DNA of 64,000 bases from Roseihalotalea indica (GCF_022458895.1 NZ_JAINFL010000009.1:164222-228221), one strand, 5' to 3'. Positions 18,246 to 27,669 are shown, counted from the first letter of the stretch. Numbers and translations: made by a program. Notes: generated from the sequence alone by a model not told the origin.

Positions 18246-19541
18246 TCAGGCAGTTAGTATTTCCTGCTGTTCGATCTTATCGGTATCCAGTTCAATGCCG
18301 AAGCCAGGCTTCTGGGGCAAAGCCAGTACTCCGTTTTCGGTCAGTAGCGGATCTTTTTGAAAGTGCAGCTTATAGCCCACGTGGTTGATCAGGTATTCCA
18401 CCAACGGACATATCTCCGGCGACTGGCTGGCCACCACGTGCAGTGCCGCATGAATATTATGACCGTGAGGAAAGACTTTGGCTCCAAAAGAAGAAGCCAG
18501 GTGGCATATCTTTACCAGCTCGCTTACTCCACCACACCATTCCGGGTCGGCCTGTACAATCTGGATGGCTCCGGCTTTCAGGAAATTGAGCACTTCCCAA
18601 CGGTTATAAAAATGCTCGCCGGTAGCAATGGGAAAGGCCGCACTCTGACTAAGTTGTACGAAGCTCTCCATGCGGTTGGTCGGAAAAGCCTCTTCCAGCC
18701 AGTAAGGGCGATATTGCTCCACTGCTTTCGTCCAAGCCATTGCAAAAGGTAAATCCCAGCCCATGAAAGCATCAAACATCAGTTGCCCGTCGGAGCCTAC
18801 TGCTTCCCTCAGTTCTTCTACCAGTTCAATGTTGCGCTTTAGTCCGGCATTTCCGTGACTGGGGCCATAGGCCAGGAACCACTTCTGATGATGAAATCCA
18901 TCTTCGTACAATTGCTTGGCTCGGGGAGCGACTTTTCCTTTCTCTACAGTGTAGCCCAGGCAACTGCCGTAGACCTGCACCTCGGGTCGGGTAGGGCCGC
19001 CCAGCAACTGATAGACCGGAGCGTCAAAGTATTTTCCCCGGATGTCCCACAGCACATTATCTACGGCACTGAGCGCCATCATATAATGTCCGGCGCGGGA
19101 ATGACGGTTGTTACGGTACAACTGATCCCAGAGGGCTTCTACGGCCAGCGCATCTTTACCAATCAGGAAGGAACGAAGCTGTTTCAGGATGGGAGAGATG
19201 GTTTCCGGATCAAGGTAACCATAGATGCCTTCAATGCCGCCGCGGGTTCGGATACGCAGATAATCATGGGTGAGGGTGCCAGAGGATTCCGTAGGGTTGG
19301 GACTGTCTTCGTAAGGCTCGGGGCGCAACTCGGGGTAGACGTGGAGGGGCTGAACCTGGTACTGGCGGTTTACCCCTTGGGTGCTGGTATAGGGTCCGGT
19401 AACCCGGAGAATTTCTACTGCTTCAATCAGTGTATCTTCATTGGGGGGTGGTTCGGCAAAGAGCTGCCGGGTAGGCCACGGTAAACAGGCTAGTACAGAC
19501 GTCTGGGTAACTCGGGATAAAAACGTTCGGCGGGTAGTCAT
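18246..19541 (-). CDS. Tat-exported mandelate racemase/muconate-lactonizing-type dehydratase (enolase superfamily)
   Basis: 431 residues. A twin-arginine signal is visible at the N-terminus (TRRTFLSR, then TSVLACLPW), implying export of a folded, metal-loaded enzyme. The barrel carries the three metal ligands of the enolase superfamily: Asp in MFDAFMGWD, Glu in WLEEAFPTN and Glu in ATGEHFYNRWE. A probable base pair is Asp in QADPEW and His in HGHNIHAA. MR-subgroup enzymes dehydrate or racemise acid sugars. It is the last gene of a three-gene operon, 24 bp after the DenD-like gene, which supports a sugar-acid substrate. The exact acid cannot be named. Confidence 0.85.
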   Translation of the reverse strand: MTTRRTFLSRVTQTSVLACLPWPTRQLFAEPPPNEDTLIEAVEILRVTGPYTSTQGVNRQYQVQPLHVYPELRPEPYEDSPNPTESSGTLTHDYLRIRTRGGIEGIYGYLDPETISPILKQLRSFLIGKDALAVEALWDQLYRNNRHSRAGHYMMALSAVDNVLWDIRGKYFDAPVYQLLGGPTRPEVQVYGSCLGYTVEKGKVAPRAKQLYEDGFHHQKWFLAYGPSHGNAGLKRNIELVEELREAVGSDGQLMFDAFMGWDLPFAMAWTKAVEQYRPYWLEEAFPTNRMESFVQLSQSAAFPIATGEHFYNRWEVLNFLKAGAIQIVQADPEWCGGVSELVKICHLASSFGAKVFPHGHNIHAALHVVASQSPEICPLVEYLINHVGYKLHFQKDPLLTENGVLALPQKPGFGIELDTDKIEQQEILTA

Positions 19542-19565
19542 TGAGTAGTGAGGTTATGTAGTTCG

Positions 19566-20558
19566 TTAGGATAGGAAGTCTTCAATATAGTGCAGAATGA
19601 CTTCTTCGGCATTCTGGTCGGCAGTGATGCCTAGTGCTTCGGCTCGAGCGGCTTCTGTTCCTAAAGGCCATCCCTTAACAATGCTGATAATATAATCGTT
19701 AGGCTCTTCTATGATCTTACCAAGCGTAATACCTTTAGCTTCCGCAACTGCCTGTAAAGTGTTGATCATATCTTTAACGACATACCGTCGGCTGGGAAGT
19801 GTCAGCGTACGGTCATCACCCAATACATTACTGTCACATTCCATGGCTTTAATGAACGCCTCTACTACTTTCCGGTAGCCTAGCAGGGGCACTTCCTGAT
19901 CCAGGGAAACGGGAAGGTGGTAATCTACTCCTTTGAGAGGTTCCCGGAATAACCCACTGGCAAAGCTGGATGCTGCCGCATTAGGCCGACCCGGTCGGAT
20001 GAAGATGGTAGGGAGGCGTAGTGCCCGTCCGTCCAGAAAACCTTTGCGGCTGTAGTCATTGATCATGAGCTCGCCCATCAGCTTAGTCATACCGTAGGTA
20101 GTTTGGGGCAGTGGCTTGGTAGTATCAGAGACAACCGGTGGCGTATAGGCTCCTCCGTACACGGCCAGGCTGCTGGCAAACACTACCCGGGGGCAAGCGT
20201 CGGTACGGCGGCAGGCTTCGAACAGGTAGCGGGTGCCGTCCAGGTTTACCTGCATAGCCAGGTCAAAGTCTCTTTCCCCAGCCCCGCTAACAACGGCGGC
20301 CAGATGAAAAAGTACGAACTCTTTTTCGCCAGTAATCATAGCATCAACCACGGACTGATCGGCTATATCTGCTTCTAAAAAGGTAACCAGATCAGTAGCT
20401 TTTGAGCGGACTGCCTCCGGGATGAACAGGTCAGCTGCCAGAATCTCGGTGATTTCGGTTTGGTTACCGGGGGCCAGGGTAAGGTAGGGGTGGCGGCATA
20501 ATGTTTGAGTTAGCTGGCTTCCCAGAAACCCGCCCCCTCCGGTGATGATAACTTTCAT
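19566..20558 (-). CDS. denD: NAD-dependent epimerase/dehydrogenase, D-erythronate dehydrogenase-like
   Basis: 330 residues from the ATG at 20558. It is an extended SDR with a Rossmann motif at the start (MKVIITGGGGFLGSQL) and the catalytic Tyr-x3-Lys in TTYGMTKLMGEL. The IRPGRPNAAASSF and FREPLKG stretch is characteristic of the D-erythronate dehydrogenase (DenD) group, which oxidises D-erythronate at C2 in tetronate catabolism. The symbol is a family-based suggestion. The frame could extend to a start at 20636, but that overlaps the upstream gene. The stop codon of the hydroxyacid dehydrogenase (TAA) is one base before this ATG, so the two are translationally close. Confidence 0.75.
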   Translation of the reverse strand: MKVIITGGGGFLGSQLTQTLCRHPYLTLAPGNQTEITEILAADLFIPEAVRSKATDLVTFLEADIADQSVVDAMITGEKEFVLFHLAAVVSGAGERDFDLAMQVNLDGTRYLFEACRRTDACPRVVFASSLAVYGGAYTPPVVSDTTKPLPQTTYGMTKLMGELMINDYSRKGFLDGRALRLPTIFIRPGRPNAAASSFASGLFREPLKGVDYHLPVSLDQEVPLLGYRKVVEAFIKAMECDSNVLGDDRTLTLPSRRYVVKDMINTLQAVAEAKGITLGKIIEEPNDYIISIVKGWPLGTEAARAEALGITADQNAEEVILHYIEDFLS

Positions 20559-20559
20559 G

Positions 20560-21477
20560 TTAAGACTGCTTTGGGTGTTGTTGCTGATAATATCGATACA
20601 AACCGCTGTGGTCCAGGTTACCCAGACCGGCGTCAATCATTTTTTCCCACAGAGGTATATTTGTCATTAGCATGGGCAGGTCCAGTTGATGGTCTTGTGC
20701 TACGCGGCGAACTTCTACCAGGTCTTTCAACTGGCTGGTAGCCCGGCCTCCCGGTTCGTAGTTTCCTTCAATCATGCGTAAGCCGTGCATGTCCAGGATT
20801 TTGCTTCCGGCAAAGCCGTTCAGTAAGGCCTGACGAGCGGCAGTTACATCCACACCAGTAGATTCACACAGGAGAAAAGCTTCACTGACTGAGGCAATGG
20901 TGTTGGCTACAATAAGCTGGTTAGCCAGTTTGGTGATCTGCCCAGTGCCGCTGCCTCCCATATAGGTAACACTGCCCCCTAATATATCCAGAATGGGTTT
21001 TACCTGATCAAAGGTGCTTTTGTTGCCCCCGGCCATGATAGTAAGCGTTGCATCTCTGGCGCCCTGTTGCCCACCGGAAACGGGAGCATCAATCCAGTCA
21101 GCTTCTTTCTCAGCAGCCGTTTGTTGCCATCGCTGGGTTTCCCGCACCCAGGTACTGCCCATATCAATGATGGTAGCGCTGGGTTGCAGACGGGTAAAAA
21201 CCCCTTGTTCACCAGCTACCACTTCCTCTACGGCGTAGGTATTGGTTAGCATCAGTATGATATAGCCATCCTGTACGGCTTCGGCTACTTTGGCGGGACT
21301 GGAGGCAGAGGTAAAGCCTTCCTGTTCCAGTTCCTGCACTACTTCCTGGCTGCGGTTGTGGATAATGACGTGGGCGCCGGCTTGCTTAAGGTGACGGGCC
21401 ATGGGCTTACCCATCAGGCCTAAGCCGATAAAGCCAATGGTTTTTCCATTGGGTGGAAAGGTCGTTGTTGTATTCAT
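20560..21477 (-). CDS. Beta-hydroxyacid dehydrogenase (GarR/LtnD-like)
   Basis: 305 residues. It shows the family's N-terminal NAD(P) motif (GFIGLGLMGKPMARHL), the substrate-binding D-x-P-V-S-G-G (WIDAPVSGGQQGA) and the catalytic Lys in G-x2-T-K-L-A-N-Q (TGQITKLANQLIV). Family members oxidise or reduce 3-hydroxy acids such as tartronate semialdehyde (GarR) or L-threonate (LtnD). It is the first gene of the operon with the DenD-like SDR and the enolase-superfamily dehydratase, a set that fits tetronate or aldarate breakdown. It has no promoter match that I can support. Confidence 0.85.
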   Translation of the reverse strand: MNTTTTFPPNGKTIGFIGLGLMGKPMARHLKQAGAHVIIHNRSQEVVQELEQEGFTSASSPAKVAEAVQDGYIILMLTNTYAVEEVVAGEQGVFTRLQPSATIIDMGSTWVRETQRWQQTAAEKEADWIDAPVSGGQQGARDATLTIMAGGNKSTFDQVKPILDILGGSVTYMGGSGTGQITKLANQLIVANTIASVSEAFLLCESTGVDVTAARQALLNGFAGSKILDMHGLRMIEGNYEPGGRATSQLKDLVEVRRVAQDHQLDLPMLMTNIPLWEKMIDAGLGNLDHSGLYRYYQQQHPKQS

Positions 21478-21631
21478 GTGATTAGTAGATACTCACTACG
21501 CTCAAAGTACAAGCATCTGCGATCTTCTACAAGAAAAAACATGGAAATGCCCTAAAGTTGACGGCTAATCAATTTCTTTATCATGAACAGAAGACGAGTA
21601 GCAAAGCAATTGCCGGTATTAAAAATGGTTT

Positions 21632-22390
21632 TTAGACGGATGGAGTATCCGTTGGCTCATTGGGAATAGTATCTACGGCTGTTTCAACTCCGTTTTTTCT
21701 TCTTTCTATGATCAGGTTGAAGTACTCAATGTTTTCATTCAGATGACTGATCAACGAAGTGTATTGTTCAGAAGGAGTCAGGGTAGCATGAGCCTCTACG
21801 TTTCGCAGCAGGCTTCGGTAGGTTTCAGAAGTAAGCTGAATAAGCTTTCTATTACTATCTCCCTGGGGTTGGCTGAGTGCTTCCAGGCGCTGAACAAAGA
21901 GCTTCTCAAATTCAGTATTGATGGTGCGTATCTCATTCACCACATTTTCCAGGTGCATCTCCTGAAGGGCACTAATGTACTCCGGGTTGGTCTGAAGCTC
22001 GCCAGTCAGGTTATTCAATACCGCAGTTTCTGCACTGTAGTTAAGATGATATAGCTTGCTTCCGTACTTGTCAATACAGGCCAGTATCTGCTTACCGGCG
22101 GCCTGTGGTTTTTCCTGATAATGATTCGTATAGCCATCGCAAATCTTGCGTAAACAGATAATAGCCTGATCCCGTTGGGCATCCAGGCGAGCCAACTGGG
22201 GGGTGAGCTCACTTAGGTTATTCTGCTTGTAATTCTGTTGCAACGTCTCATAGTTTTGAAGGAGAGCCAGGTAAGGAGAGCTGAGTTTAAGTTTATCCGC
22301 CCCGTGTTGTTTTACAATCATGACCGTGTTTGCCATGAACTGAACAAATTCATGAAGCCGGTATCTTCCTAATAATGCAGTCTTTATCAT
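21632..22390 (-). CDS. DUF6261-family helical protein
   Basis: 252 residues from the ATG at 22390. The pattern MIKTALLGRYRLHEFVQFM at the start, followed by several long amphipathic helices (KLKLSSPYLALLQNYETLQQ and YTSLISHLNENIEYFNLII), matches a Bacteroidota-specific family of unknown function (DUF6261). It has no signal peptide or membrane segment. I prefer 22390 over the ATG at 22429, because members usually begin right before the H-x2-F motif. No operon partner is present, and no function can be proposed. Confidence 0.7.
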   Translation of the reverse strand: MIKTALLGRYRLHEFVQFMANTVMIVKQHGADKLKLSSPYLALLQNYETLQQNYKQNNLSELTPQLARLDAQRDQAIICLRKICDGYTNHYQEKPQAAGKQILACIDKYGSKLYHLNYSAETAVLNNLTGELQTNPEYISALQEMHLENVVNEIRTINTEFEKLFVQRLEALSQPQGDSNRKLIQLTSETYRSLLRNVEAHATLTPSEQYTSLISHLNENIEYFNLIIERRKNGVETAVDTIPNEPTDTPSV

Positions 22391-22979
22391 GGGTTCATGT
22401 TTTAGCTGACAACAGCGTAAAAAGGACATGAAATACGCTCGAAAAACAGTATAAAAAAAGCGAGTACAAACGCAGATAGTACACGCGCAAGTTAGAGGTG
22501 CTTTCGTTCCTGATTATTTTCTTGTCAACGATGGGAGGAGGCTATCAACACTCGCCAATGCCTACCCAACGGTGTTGAGAAGCTTTCGACTAAGGACGAC
22601 GCACTGCCAACCGAGGGGAGAGGCTATCGATCAGGAATGATAGCCTGTCGACTGAGGGGAGAAGCTTTCGTTTCCGATAGATTCTCTACCTACTACGAGA
22701 GGACGGTATAATAGAGTAAACCGCATCATGGACACCCTGCGGTGAGCACCACGCTATTGTAATCATGAATAAGATATTCTTGTAATAACGAATTATGTAG
22801 GCAGTCACCGCTTACTGCCTCCCATTTCCTCCCACGCCCACTTGTCAATTCTTGATTGTACTTAGCTAGATACGTCAATAAAGCCTGGTGACCCAAATCT
22901 TATTTTTTTTATCTACCAAAGTAACTGCTTCGGAATAGTATGATTAGGAAATATAGGTACTTGTTTTACTAGAAAGAAG
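22391..22979. other. Intergenic region containing the 41-bp array
   Basis: Apart from the phased array at 22531-22690, the region contains GCTTACTGCCTCCCATTTCC at 22811-22830, one of several 'CTGCCTCC' intergenic words. I found no ORF, RNA or promoter box. Confidence 0.5.
22531..22690. repeat. Phased 41-bp array, four units, with internal dyads
   Basis: The core AGGCTATC/AAGCTTTCG begins at 22539, 22580, 22621 and 22662, exactly 41 bp apart each time; the sequence between cores diverges. One unit holds a perfect 8-bp inverted repeat, AGGCTATC (22621-22628) and GATAGCCT (22639-22646). GAGGGGAGA precedes the third and fourth cores. The strict phasing with variable spacers suggests constrained spacing rather than coding sequence. 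Confidence 0.7.
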
Positions 22980-23438
22980 TTATGAGCGGGCCGACTGGGG
23001 TTGATGGCGCTGGATGTAAGGGTTGATCTGGAGCAAAGCTTCCATAAACTGCTCCGAGTTCTGAGGGGAAATATCAACATAGTCACCATAGCCGTATACC
23101 ACTCGAATGCGGTTCTCTGACAGGGCGTAGACTTTGGGAATGGTAAAATAGCCAGTGAGTGGCTGTAAGCTGCTGATCTGGAAAATATCAATTTCTTTTT
23201 TCTTAAAGCCCGCAGTAATTTTCAGCCGGTTTTCGGGAGTAAGATGATATTGGGTATTGGCATATAAAAACAGGAAGTAAACAACCACCAGGCTCAGGGG
23301 GACAATGCCCATCCACGGGTGTTCGGGTACAAAATAAAAGAGCAGAGCACTGATAACTCCTGCGATCAGGAAGAGCGTTAGGAGCGTTCCTTTGCCAATA
23401 TCAGACCGATAAGTTTGGTACATAATTAGTTGCTTCAT
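22980..23438 (-). CDS. Two-TM protein with bacterial PH-like domain (bPH_6/DUF1200-like)
   Basis: 152 residues. Two adjacent membrane segments (about 17-37 and 42-61) are followed by a soluble domain. The sequence YHLTPENRLKITAGFKKKEIDIFQISSLQPL, then LSENRIRVVYGYGDYVDISPQNSEQFMEAL fits the bacterial PH fold known as PF06713. Such proteins are small cytoplasmic-membrane proteins of unknown role. A second ATG at 23423 is equally possible as start. The gene stands alone. Confidence 0.7.
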   Translation of the reverse strand: MKQLIMYQTYRSDIGKGTLLTLFLIAGVISALLFYFVPEHPWMGIVPLSLVVVYFLFLYANTQYHLTPENRLKITAGFKKKEIDIFQISSLQPLTGYFTIPKVYALSENRIRVVYGYGDYVDISPQNSEQFMEALLQINPYIQRHQPQSARS

Positions 23439-23647
23439 CTACTATCCTACTACGACCTCGCAGCGTTCCAAGGTAGAACCCAGAATAGGAGGGAAGGTTA
23501 TCGGTAAAGGCTACAAATTTTCTGATACGCCGGAATATTTCCGGCCGATACAATGGTGTAAACGTCCGCAGGTGGCCGGAGTATCTCATACAGCCTCCTG
23601 CCATCCGCCTACGGTAACGTCTCAGAAGAAAATCAGAATTAAGGCCG

Positions 23648-24859
23648 TTAATTCACCTCAAAGCGGTAAATTTTACCATCAAAGCCGCAAACAAACAGTT
23701 CGTTATCGGCATTCACCCCGAAGGAAGCAATGGCAAAGTTGGCATCCAGCAGTTCGGTATTCTGAGGGCTTCCGGCTTGGCTATTATCCAGCGCCCATAC
23801 TCGCCCGGAGGCATAGTCGGCAAAAATATATTTTCCTTCCAGTTCGGAAAGGGTAGGGCCCCGGTAAACGAACCCACCGGTTACGGAGACATCACCCTGG
23901 CTATGATCATATTCCCAAACGGGCAGGGTAACGGATGCTTTGTCACAGTTGTTTTCCGGTTCAAAGCAGTGCATGGCTTCGGTGATGTTCCAGCCGTAGT
24001 TGCCGCCGTTTTCCACAATATCAATTTCTTCGTACTGGTTTTGCCCCACGTCACCAACCCAAAGCTCATCCGTATCGGGATCAAAGCTGAAGCGCCAGGG
24101 GTTACGTAGCCCGTAGGCATAAATTTCTTCGCGGTAGCCCTCATCATTGCCAGCAAATGGGTTATCATTAGGGATAGCATAGGGCTGTCCGTTTTCCTCA
24201 CCGTCTACATCAATCCGTAAGATAGAACCTAGCAGCGTTGCCGGGTTTTGCCCGTTGCCCTGCGGGTCACCCCCTGCACCACCATCGCCTACTGCAATAT
24301 ACAGATAGCCATCCGGGCCGAAAGAAACCTGGCCACCGTTATGGTTGCCGTAGGGCTGTTCAAACTCCAGCAGCACCTTCTCGCTGTCGCGATCGGCCTG
24401 GGTAGGGTTGCCGGAAGAAGCAGTAAAGCGGGAAATGCGGGTGCGAGCCGGATTATTGATGGTATAATCTACATAGAAGTATCCGTTGCTGGCATAATCA
24501 GGGTGAAAGGCCAGTCCTAGTAATCCTTCCTCATTGCTCTGATCGTCTACCGGCCCGGATATATCCAGAAAGGTAGTGGCTTCACTGACTGACTCGTCGT
24601 CTTCAAAAACCGAGATGACCCCTCTTTGTTCCACCACAAATACCCGGTTGCTACCGTCCCCCGGATACTGATAGTCCACTGGGCGGGTAAACGAGAGATT
24701 AGGATAAGCGGGAGTTAACTTATATTGCCCCTGAATCTCAGTCGAGGTGGTATCATTGGTTTGGGTCCCCTGTCCATCAACCTCCCGGCAGTTGCTAAAG
24801 AGCAAAGAAGAGCTTGCCAGAAATGCCAGGCTCGCTAAGGTATAAAAAGAATATTGCAT
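23648..24859 (-). CDS. Lipoprotein PQQ-dependent sugar dehydrogenase (GSDH family)
   Basis: 403 residues with a lipobox at Cys24 (LLFSNCREVD), so it is probably anchored on the envelope surface or periplasmic side. The beta-propeller matches the glucose/sorbosone dehydrogenase family (soluble GDH/HHIP type). Signs are GLLGLAFHPDY, the active-site His in YGNHNGGQVSFGPDGYLY, GDGGAGGDPQGNGQ, GLRNPWRFSFD, WVGDVGQNQYEEI and GGNYGW. Relatives oxidise aldoses with PQQ. Its position among secreted carbohydrate enzymes fits, but no PQQ synthesis genes are in the window. Confidence 0.85.
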   Translation of the reverse strand: MQYSFYTLASLAFLASSSLLFSNCREVDGQGTQTNDTTSTEIQGQYKLTPAYPNLSFTRPVDYQYPGDGSNRVFVVEQRGVISVFEDDESVSEATTFLDISGPVDDQSNEEGLLGLAFHPDYASNGYFYVDYTINNPARTRISRFTASSGNPTQADRDSEKVLLEFEQPYGNHNGGQVSFGPDGYLYIAVGDGGAGGDPQGNGQNPATLLGSILRIDVDGEENGQPYAIPNDNPFAGNDEGYREEIYAYGLRNPWRFSFDPDTDELWVGDVGQNQYEEIDIVENGGNYGWNITEAMHCFEPENNCDKASVTLPVWEYDHSQGDVSVTGGFVYRGPTLSELEGKYIFADYASGRVWALDNSQAGSPQNTELLDANFAIASFGVNADNELFVCGFDGKIYRFEVN

Positions 24860-24975
24860 GCTATGTGATTGGATTTATCATAGTAACCTGAATATGAGCG
24901 TAGTGTTATTAGAGATTTGAGTTCTTTAAGTATAAGAGGTTTACAGTTCAGCATTCCTGAATAATGTTCTTCTTT

Positions 24976-25001
24976 TCTCCATGCACCAACCTCCCCGCTC
25001 C
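24976..25001 (+). repeat. Dispersed CCATGCACCAACCTCC repeat copy
   Basis: Related to 10288-10326 and 12811-12849, with the inner words only, and inverted at 17005-17027. It sits 13 bp after the stop-codon side of the bicupin gene. Confidence 0.55.
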
Positions 25002-25013
25002 CCGCCTCTCGTC

Positions 25014-25784
25014 CTAGTTAAACTGAAAAGCGTAGTAGGTGCAGGGGGAATCGCCGGTATTGCGGATGGTATGCCGCGTTTCGGAACCCAGGAAGTAAAA
25101 GTCTCCGGCCTTTCCCGGGTAGCGGTTTTCGTCAATTTGCTCTTCGGTATTCCCTTCCAGCATCAGGATGATTTCGGCGGGACGGTGGGTGTGGGGAGGG
25201 TGGCTTTGCATACCGCCATTCAGCGTGGTAGCGTGCATTTCCAGCCGCTCAAACATGGCCGTCGGACGCTCAAACAAAGAACGTGATCCGCCTTTCTCAG
25301 TCTCCCGATACGGAATATCCTCCCAGTTCATCATCAATGATCCACCCGCTTGTTTACCCCGTTCCAGGTCAACCGGCGCCTGGGAATGATAAAGCATGAT
25401 ATAGAAAACAGCCGGTTCCGTCCCGGTATTTTCCAGCCCGTGCTGATCACCGGGCATCACCAGCGCGATACTACCCGGGCCTAATACCTGACTTTCCTCT
25501 CCAATGGTTATTTTTACTTTACCCTCTTTGATAATGATCAGCTCTTCCCGGTCATTATGAGCATGAGGAGCGTGTAGTGGCTGACCAGGTTCTAAGGTGG
25601 TGGCATGCATCTCCAGAGAGGCCAGGTCGCGGGTGCTGCCTTGTAGAAAGTGCCGTCGGTCCCGATGCTCGGTGGTAGTACGCTCAGCGTCCTCCCAGCG
25701 GTAAACTTGGGAGATGATAGAGTCCTGCTGGGCTATGAGTGGAAAACTGATCAGGCATAGCAGAATAAAAGGGTAGAGTTTCAT
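25014..25784 (-). CDS. Secreted bicupin protein
   Basis: 256 residues with a signal peptide (MKLYPFILLCLISFPLIAQQ). Two cupin domains are present, each with the H-x-H-x(3-6)-E metal motif: HAPHAHNDREELIII in the first and HPPHTHRPAEIILML in the second. Each ends with a conserved H (DQHGLENTG; ETRHTIRNTG). Double cupins bind a metal ion and include ureidoglycine aminohydrolase-like and sugar-acid enzymes; the reaction is unknown here. The gene lies 26 bp after the (alpha/alpha)6-like hydrolase gene and is likely co-transcribed with it. Confidence 0.8.
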   Translation of the reverse strand: MKLYPFILLCLISFPLIAQQDSIISQVYRWEDAERTTTEHRDRRHFLQGSTRDLASLEMHATTLEPGQPLHAPHAHNDREELIIIKEGKVKITIGEESQVLGPGSIALVMPGDQHGLENTGTEPAVFYIMLYHSQAPVDLERGKQAGGSLMMNWEDIPYRETEKGGSRSLFERPTAMFERLEMHATTLNGGMQSHPPHTHRPAEIILMLEGNTEEQIDENRYPGKAGDFYFLGSETRHTIRNTGDSPCTYYAFQFN

Positions 25785-25810
25785 AGGTTGATTATGTAGA
25801 GTAACGATTG

Positions 25811-27367
25811 TTAAAAGTATAATCCCATCATATCGGGTTTCTTACCGTCTTCCAGCCAAAGCAGCGCCAATGATAAGATGCCGACACCATCCGTAGCATC
25901 ATAACGATACTCCCCGGGGTGGGAGCGAAACATATCAAAGGCAAATAGCACCTGGGTTGCTTCCTGAGCTACCTGCCTGGCTAGCGCTTTGTACTCCGGG
26001 TTATTCAGTCGGTCGGCACATTCCAGCAGAAAGAAAATTACTCGCCCATAGTGTTCGGCGTAGGCTCCGTCGCCCCGGCTCTGTCGGGCAGGCAATGATC
26101 GTTTGATGACGTTGATCCAACGCTCGCACCCTTCCCGGTAAAGTTCTTTCCCGGTAAGCTCATACAACGTGAGGCAGCTTTCGGCCAGCGTCACCGGATA
26201 ATTATGAGTGGGAAACAGGGGCTCCCATACACTACTGTAGTTTGTGGGCTTATAAGGGTAGTCGTCGCCCTCTTCCCGGAAAATCGGCTCTCCGGTTTTG
26301 ATATCCAGCATGCCGTAAAATTGCTGCTGATCAGCATCGTAGGCATACGATAACCAGGTAGAGAGAATTTTATCGGCCATGCTAATCCACTTTTCCCGGT
26401 ACTTTTCATTAGCCATCTGCGCGGCTTGTAACAGGCAACCCACCCACAAGCCGGTCTCGGTGGTAGCCGTGTAGCGATCCCACCGTTGAGAGTTGGCATC
26501 GTTGGAAAGCAGAGCGGTAGTGCTATCGCGATGGTTGTAGCTGAACGTGGCAATACGGTCGGCCTGCCGGAGCAGGGTAGTGTCCTGGGTTTTGGTGTAG
26601 AGCCAGGACAGGCTGTAGATAAGCGTGCCTCCGGCTTCAATAAAGGCATGCTGCTTTTGTCCGTCAGCATGGCGGTTAAAGTCGCCCGTCAAGCTATCCA
26701 CCAGATGCGCCTGCGTGCTAACCCGGATCTCTTTTTCGGTGACTTCCGGGGCTACCTGCCAGAACGTTTCCCAAGCGGGGATGATGGGGCGAGCCTCGTG
26801 ATAATGGCCGTTTTCGGTAGCCATATCTACCACTTTCGGATCTCCGCCAAACCACATGGCACTATCGCGGAAGGCATCGTAATAATAATGATTACCCCAC
26901 AGAAAAATACCGTTAAAGGCTACACAACGCTCCAGAAAATCTTTGGTGTAGGCCACAGCTTTTTCCCGGTACCATGGGTCCTTCGTCTTTTTGCTTAATG
27001 CATAAGCCGTGACGATAGCCGGTTGATCCCAATACAGGGTGGCTCCTTTGGGCGCGTCCACGTGGCGGTTGAGATACGCCCGTTGGGGGATATGTGCGGG
27101 ACGGGTGTCATCTTCCGGGTAAAGTCCGGTATAGGTATCCAGGCTGGCCATCCAGAAAGCCGTTGAGTCCGGGCCGTATACATCCAGCCCTTTGCGAAGT
27201 TGCTTGTTATAGTGGGAGATGACCAGATCAGTAAATTTCGGGGAGCTTATTTTTACCTTTTGCTGCGCTTCCACCGCAGTGCTCAGCAGAAAGAAGAATG
27301 CGCAGAAAAATAAGTAAGAGCCGGCGCGCTTACCATAAAAAGTTTTAGGCGTCATTGTATTAGGCAT
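25811..27367 (-). CDS. Secreted (alpha/alpha)6-barrel-like glycosidase or lyase-type protein
   Basis: 518 residues with an N-terminal signal segment (hydrophobic SYLFFCAFFFLLSTAVEAQQ). The body consists of repeated helical hairpins with aromatic and acidic residues. Examples are WDQPAIVTAYALSKKTKDPW, FIEAGGTLIYSLSWLYTKT, TETGLWVGCLLQAAQMANEK and YNYPVTLAESCLTLYELTGK-like segments. This pattern is typical of (alpha/alpha)6 barrels, as in unsaturated glucuronyl hydrolases or alginate/pectate lyases. I cannot place it in a CAZy family, and catalytic residues were not identified. It heads a two-gene unit with the bicupin. Confidence 0.6.
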   Translation of the reverse strand: MPNTMTPKTFYGKRAGSYLFFCAFFFLLSTAVEAQQKVKISSPKFTDLVISHYNKQLRKGLDVYGPDSTAFWMASLDTYTGLYPEDDTRPAHIPQRAYLNRHVDAPKGATLYWDQPAIVTAYALSKKTKDPWYREKAVAYTKDFLERCVAFNGIFLWGNHYYYDAFRDSAMWFGGDPKVVDMATENGHYHEARPIIPAWETFWQVAPEVTEKEIRVSTQAHLVDSLTGDFNRHADGQKQHAFIEAGGTLIYSLSWLYTKTQDTTLLRQADRIATFSYNHRDSTTALLSNDANSQRWDRYTATTETGLWVGCLLQAAQMANEKYREKWISMADKILSTWLSYAYDADQQQFYGMLDIKTGEPIFREEGDDYPYKPTNYSSVWEPLFPTHNYPVTLAESCLTLYELTGKELYREGCERWINVIKRSLPARQSRGDGAYAEHYGRVIFFLLECADRLNNPEYKALARQVAQEATQVLFAFDMFRSHPGEYRYDATDGVGILSLALLWLEDGKKPDMMGLYF

Positions 27368-27669
27368 TATTCTAAATTTCTTTTAAAGACATATCTGGGA
27401 AGCAGGAGGTCGGAACTACTCTCACGGCCTCCCACCGCCTTCGGTAACGTTTACCTACCTGGTCAAATAAGACTTTCAATAGTCGTTCTTCCATGACTGT
27501 CGGAGTAAGCTCTATTAGGTTGTCGTACTTAGGTTAAAAACAGCCGCTTGCAGAACAAGCACTTTCTAAGGTATATCTTTTCACCGCGCAAGGCAAGCCG
27601 GTCAATCAGTCTGATTACGTTGGTAGATAATTATTTTCTATCTTTCTGCTGATTGAAAAGTGTTATGAT
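27368..27669. other. Divergent intergenic region
   Basis: This gap lies between the divergent hydrolase and GH5 genes. It contains GCCTCCCACCGCCTTCGGTAACGT near 27440-27466, closely related to 23600-23623. TATCTTTC at about 27639-27646 resembles a -7 element for the GH5 gene, but no TTTG stands at the expected distance. Confidence 0.4.
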
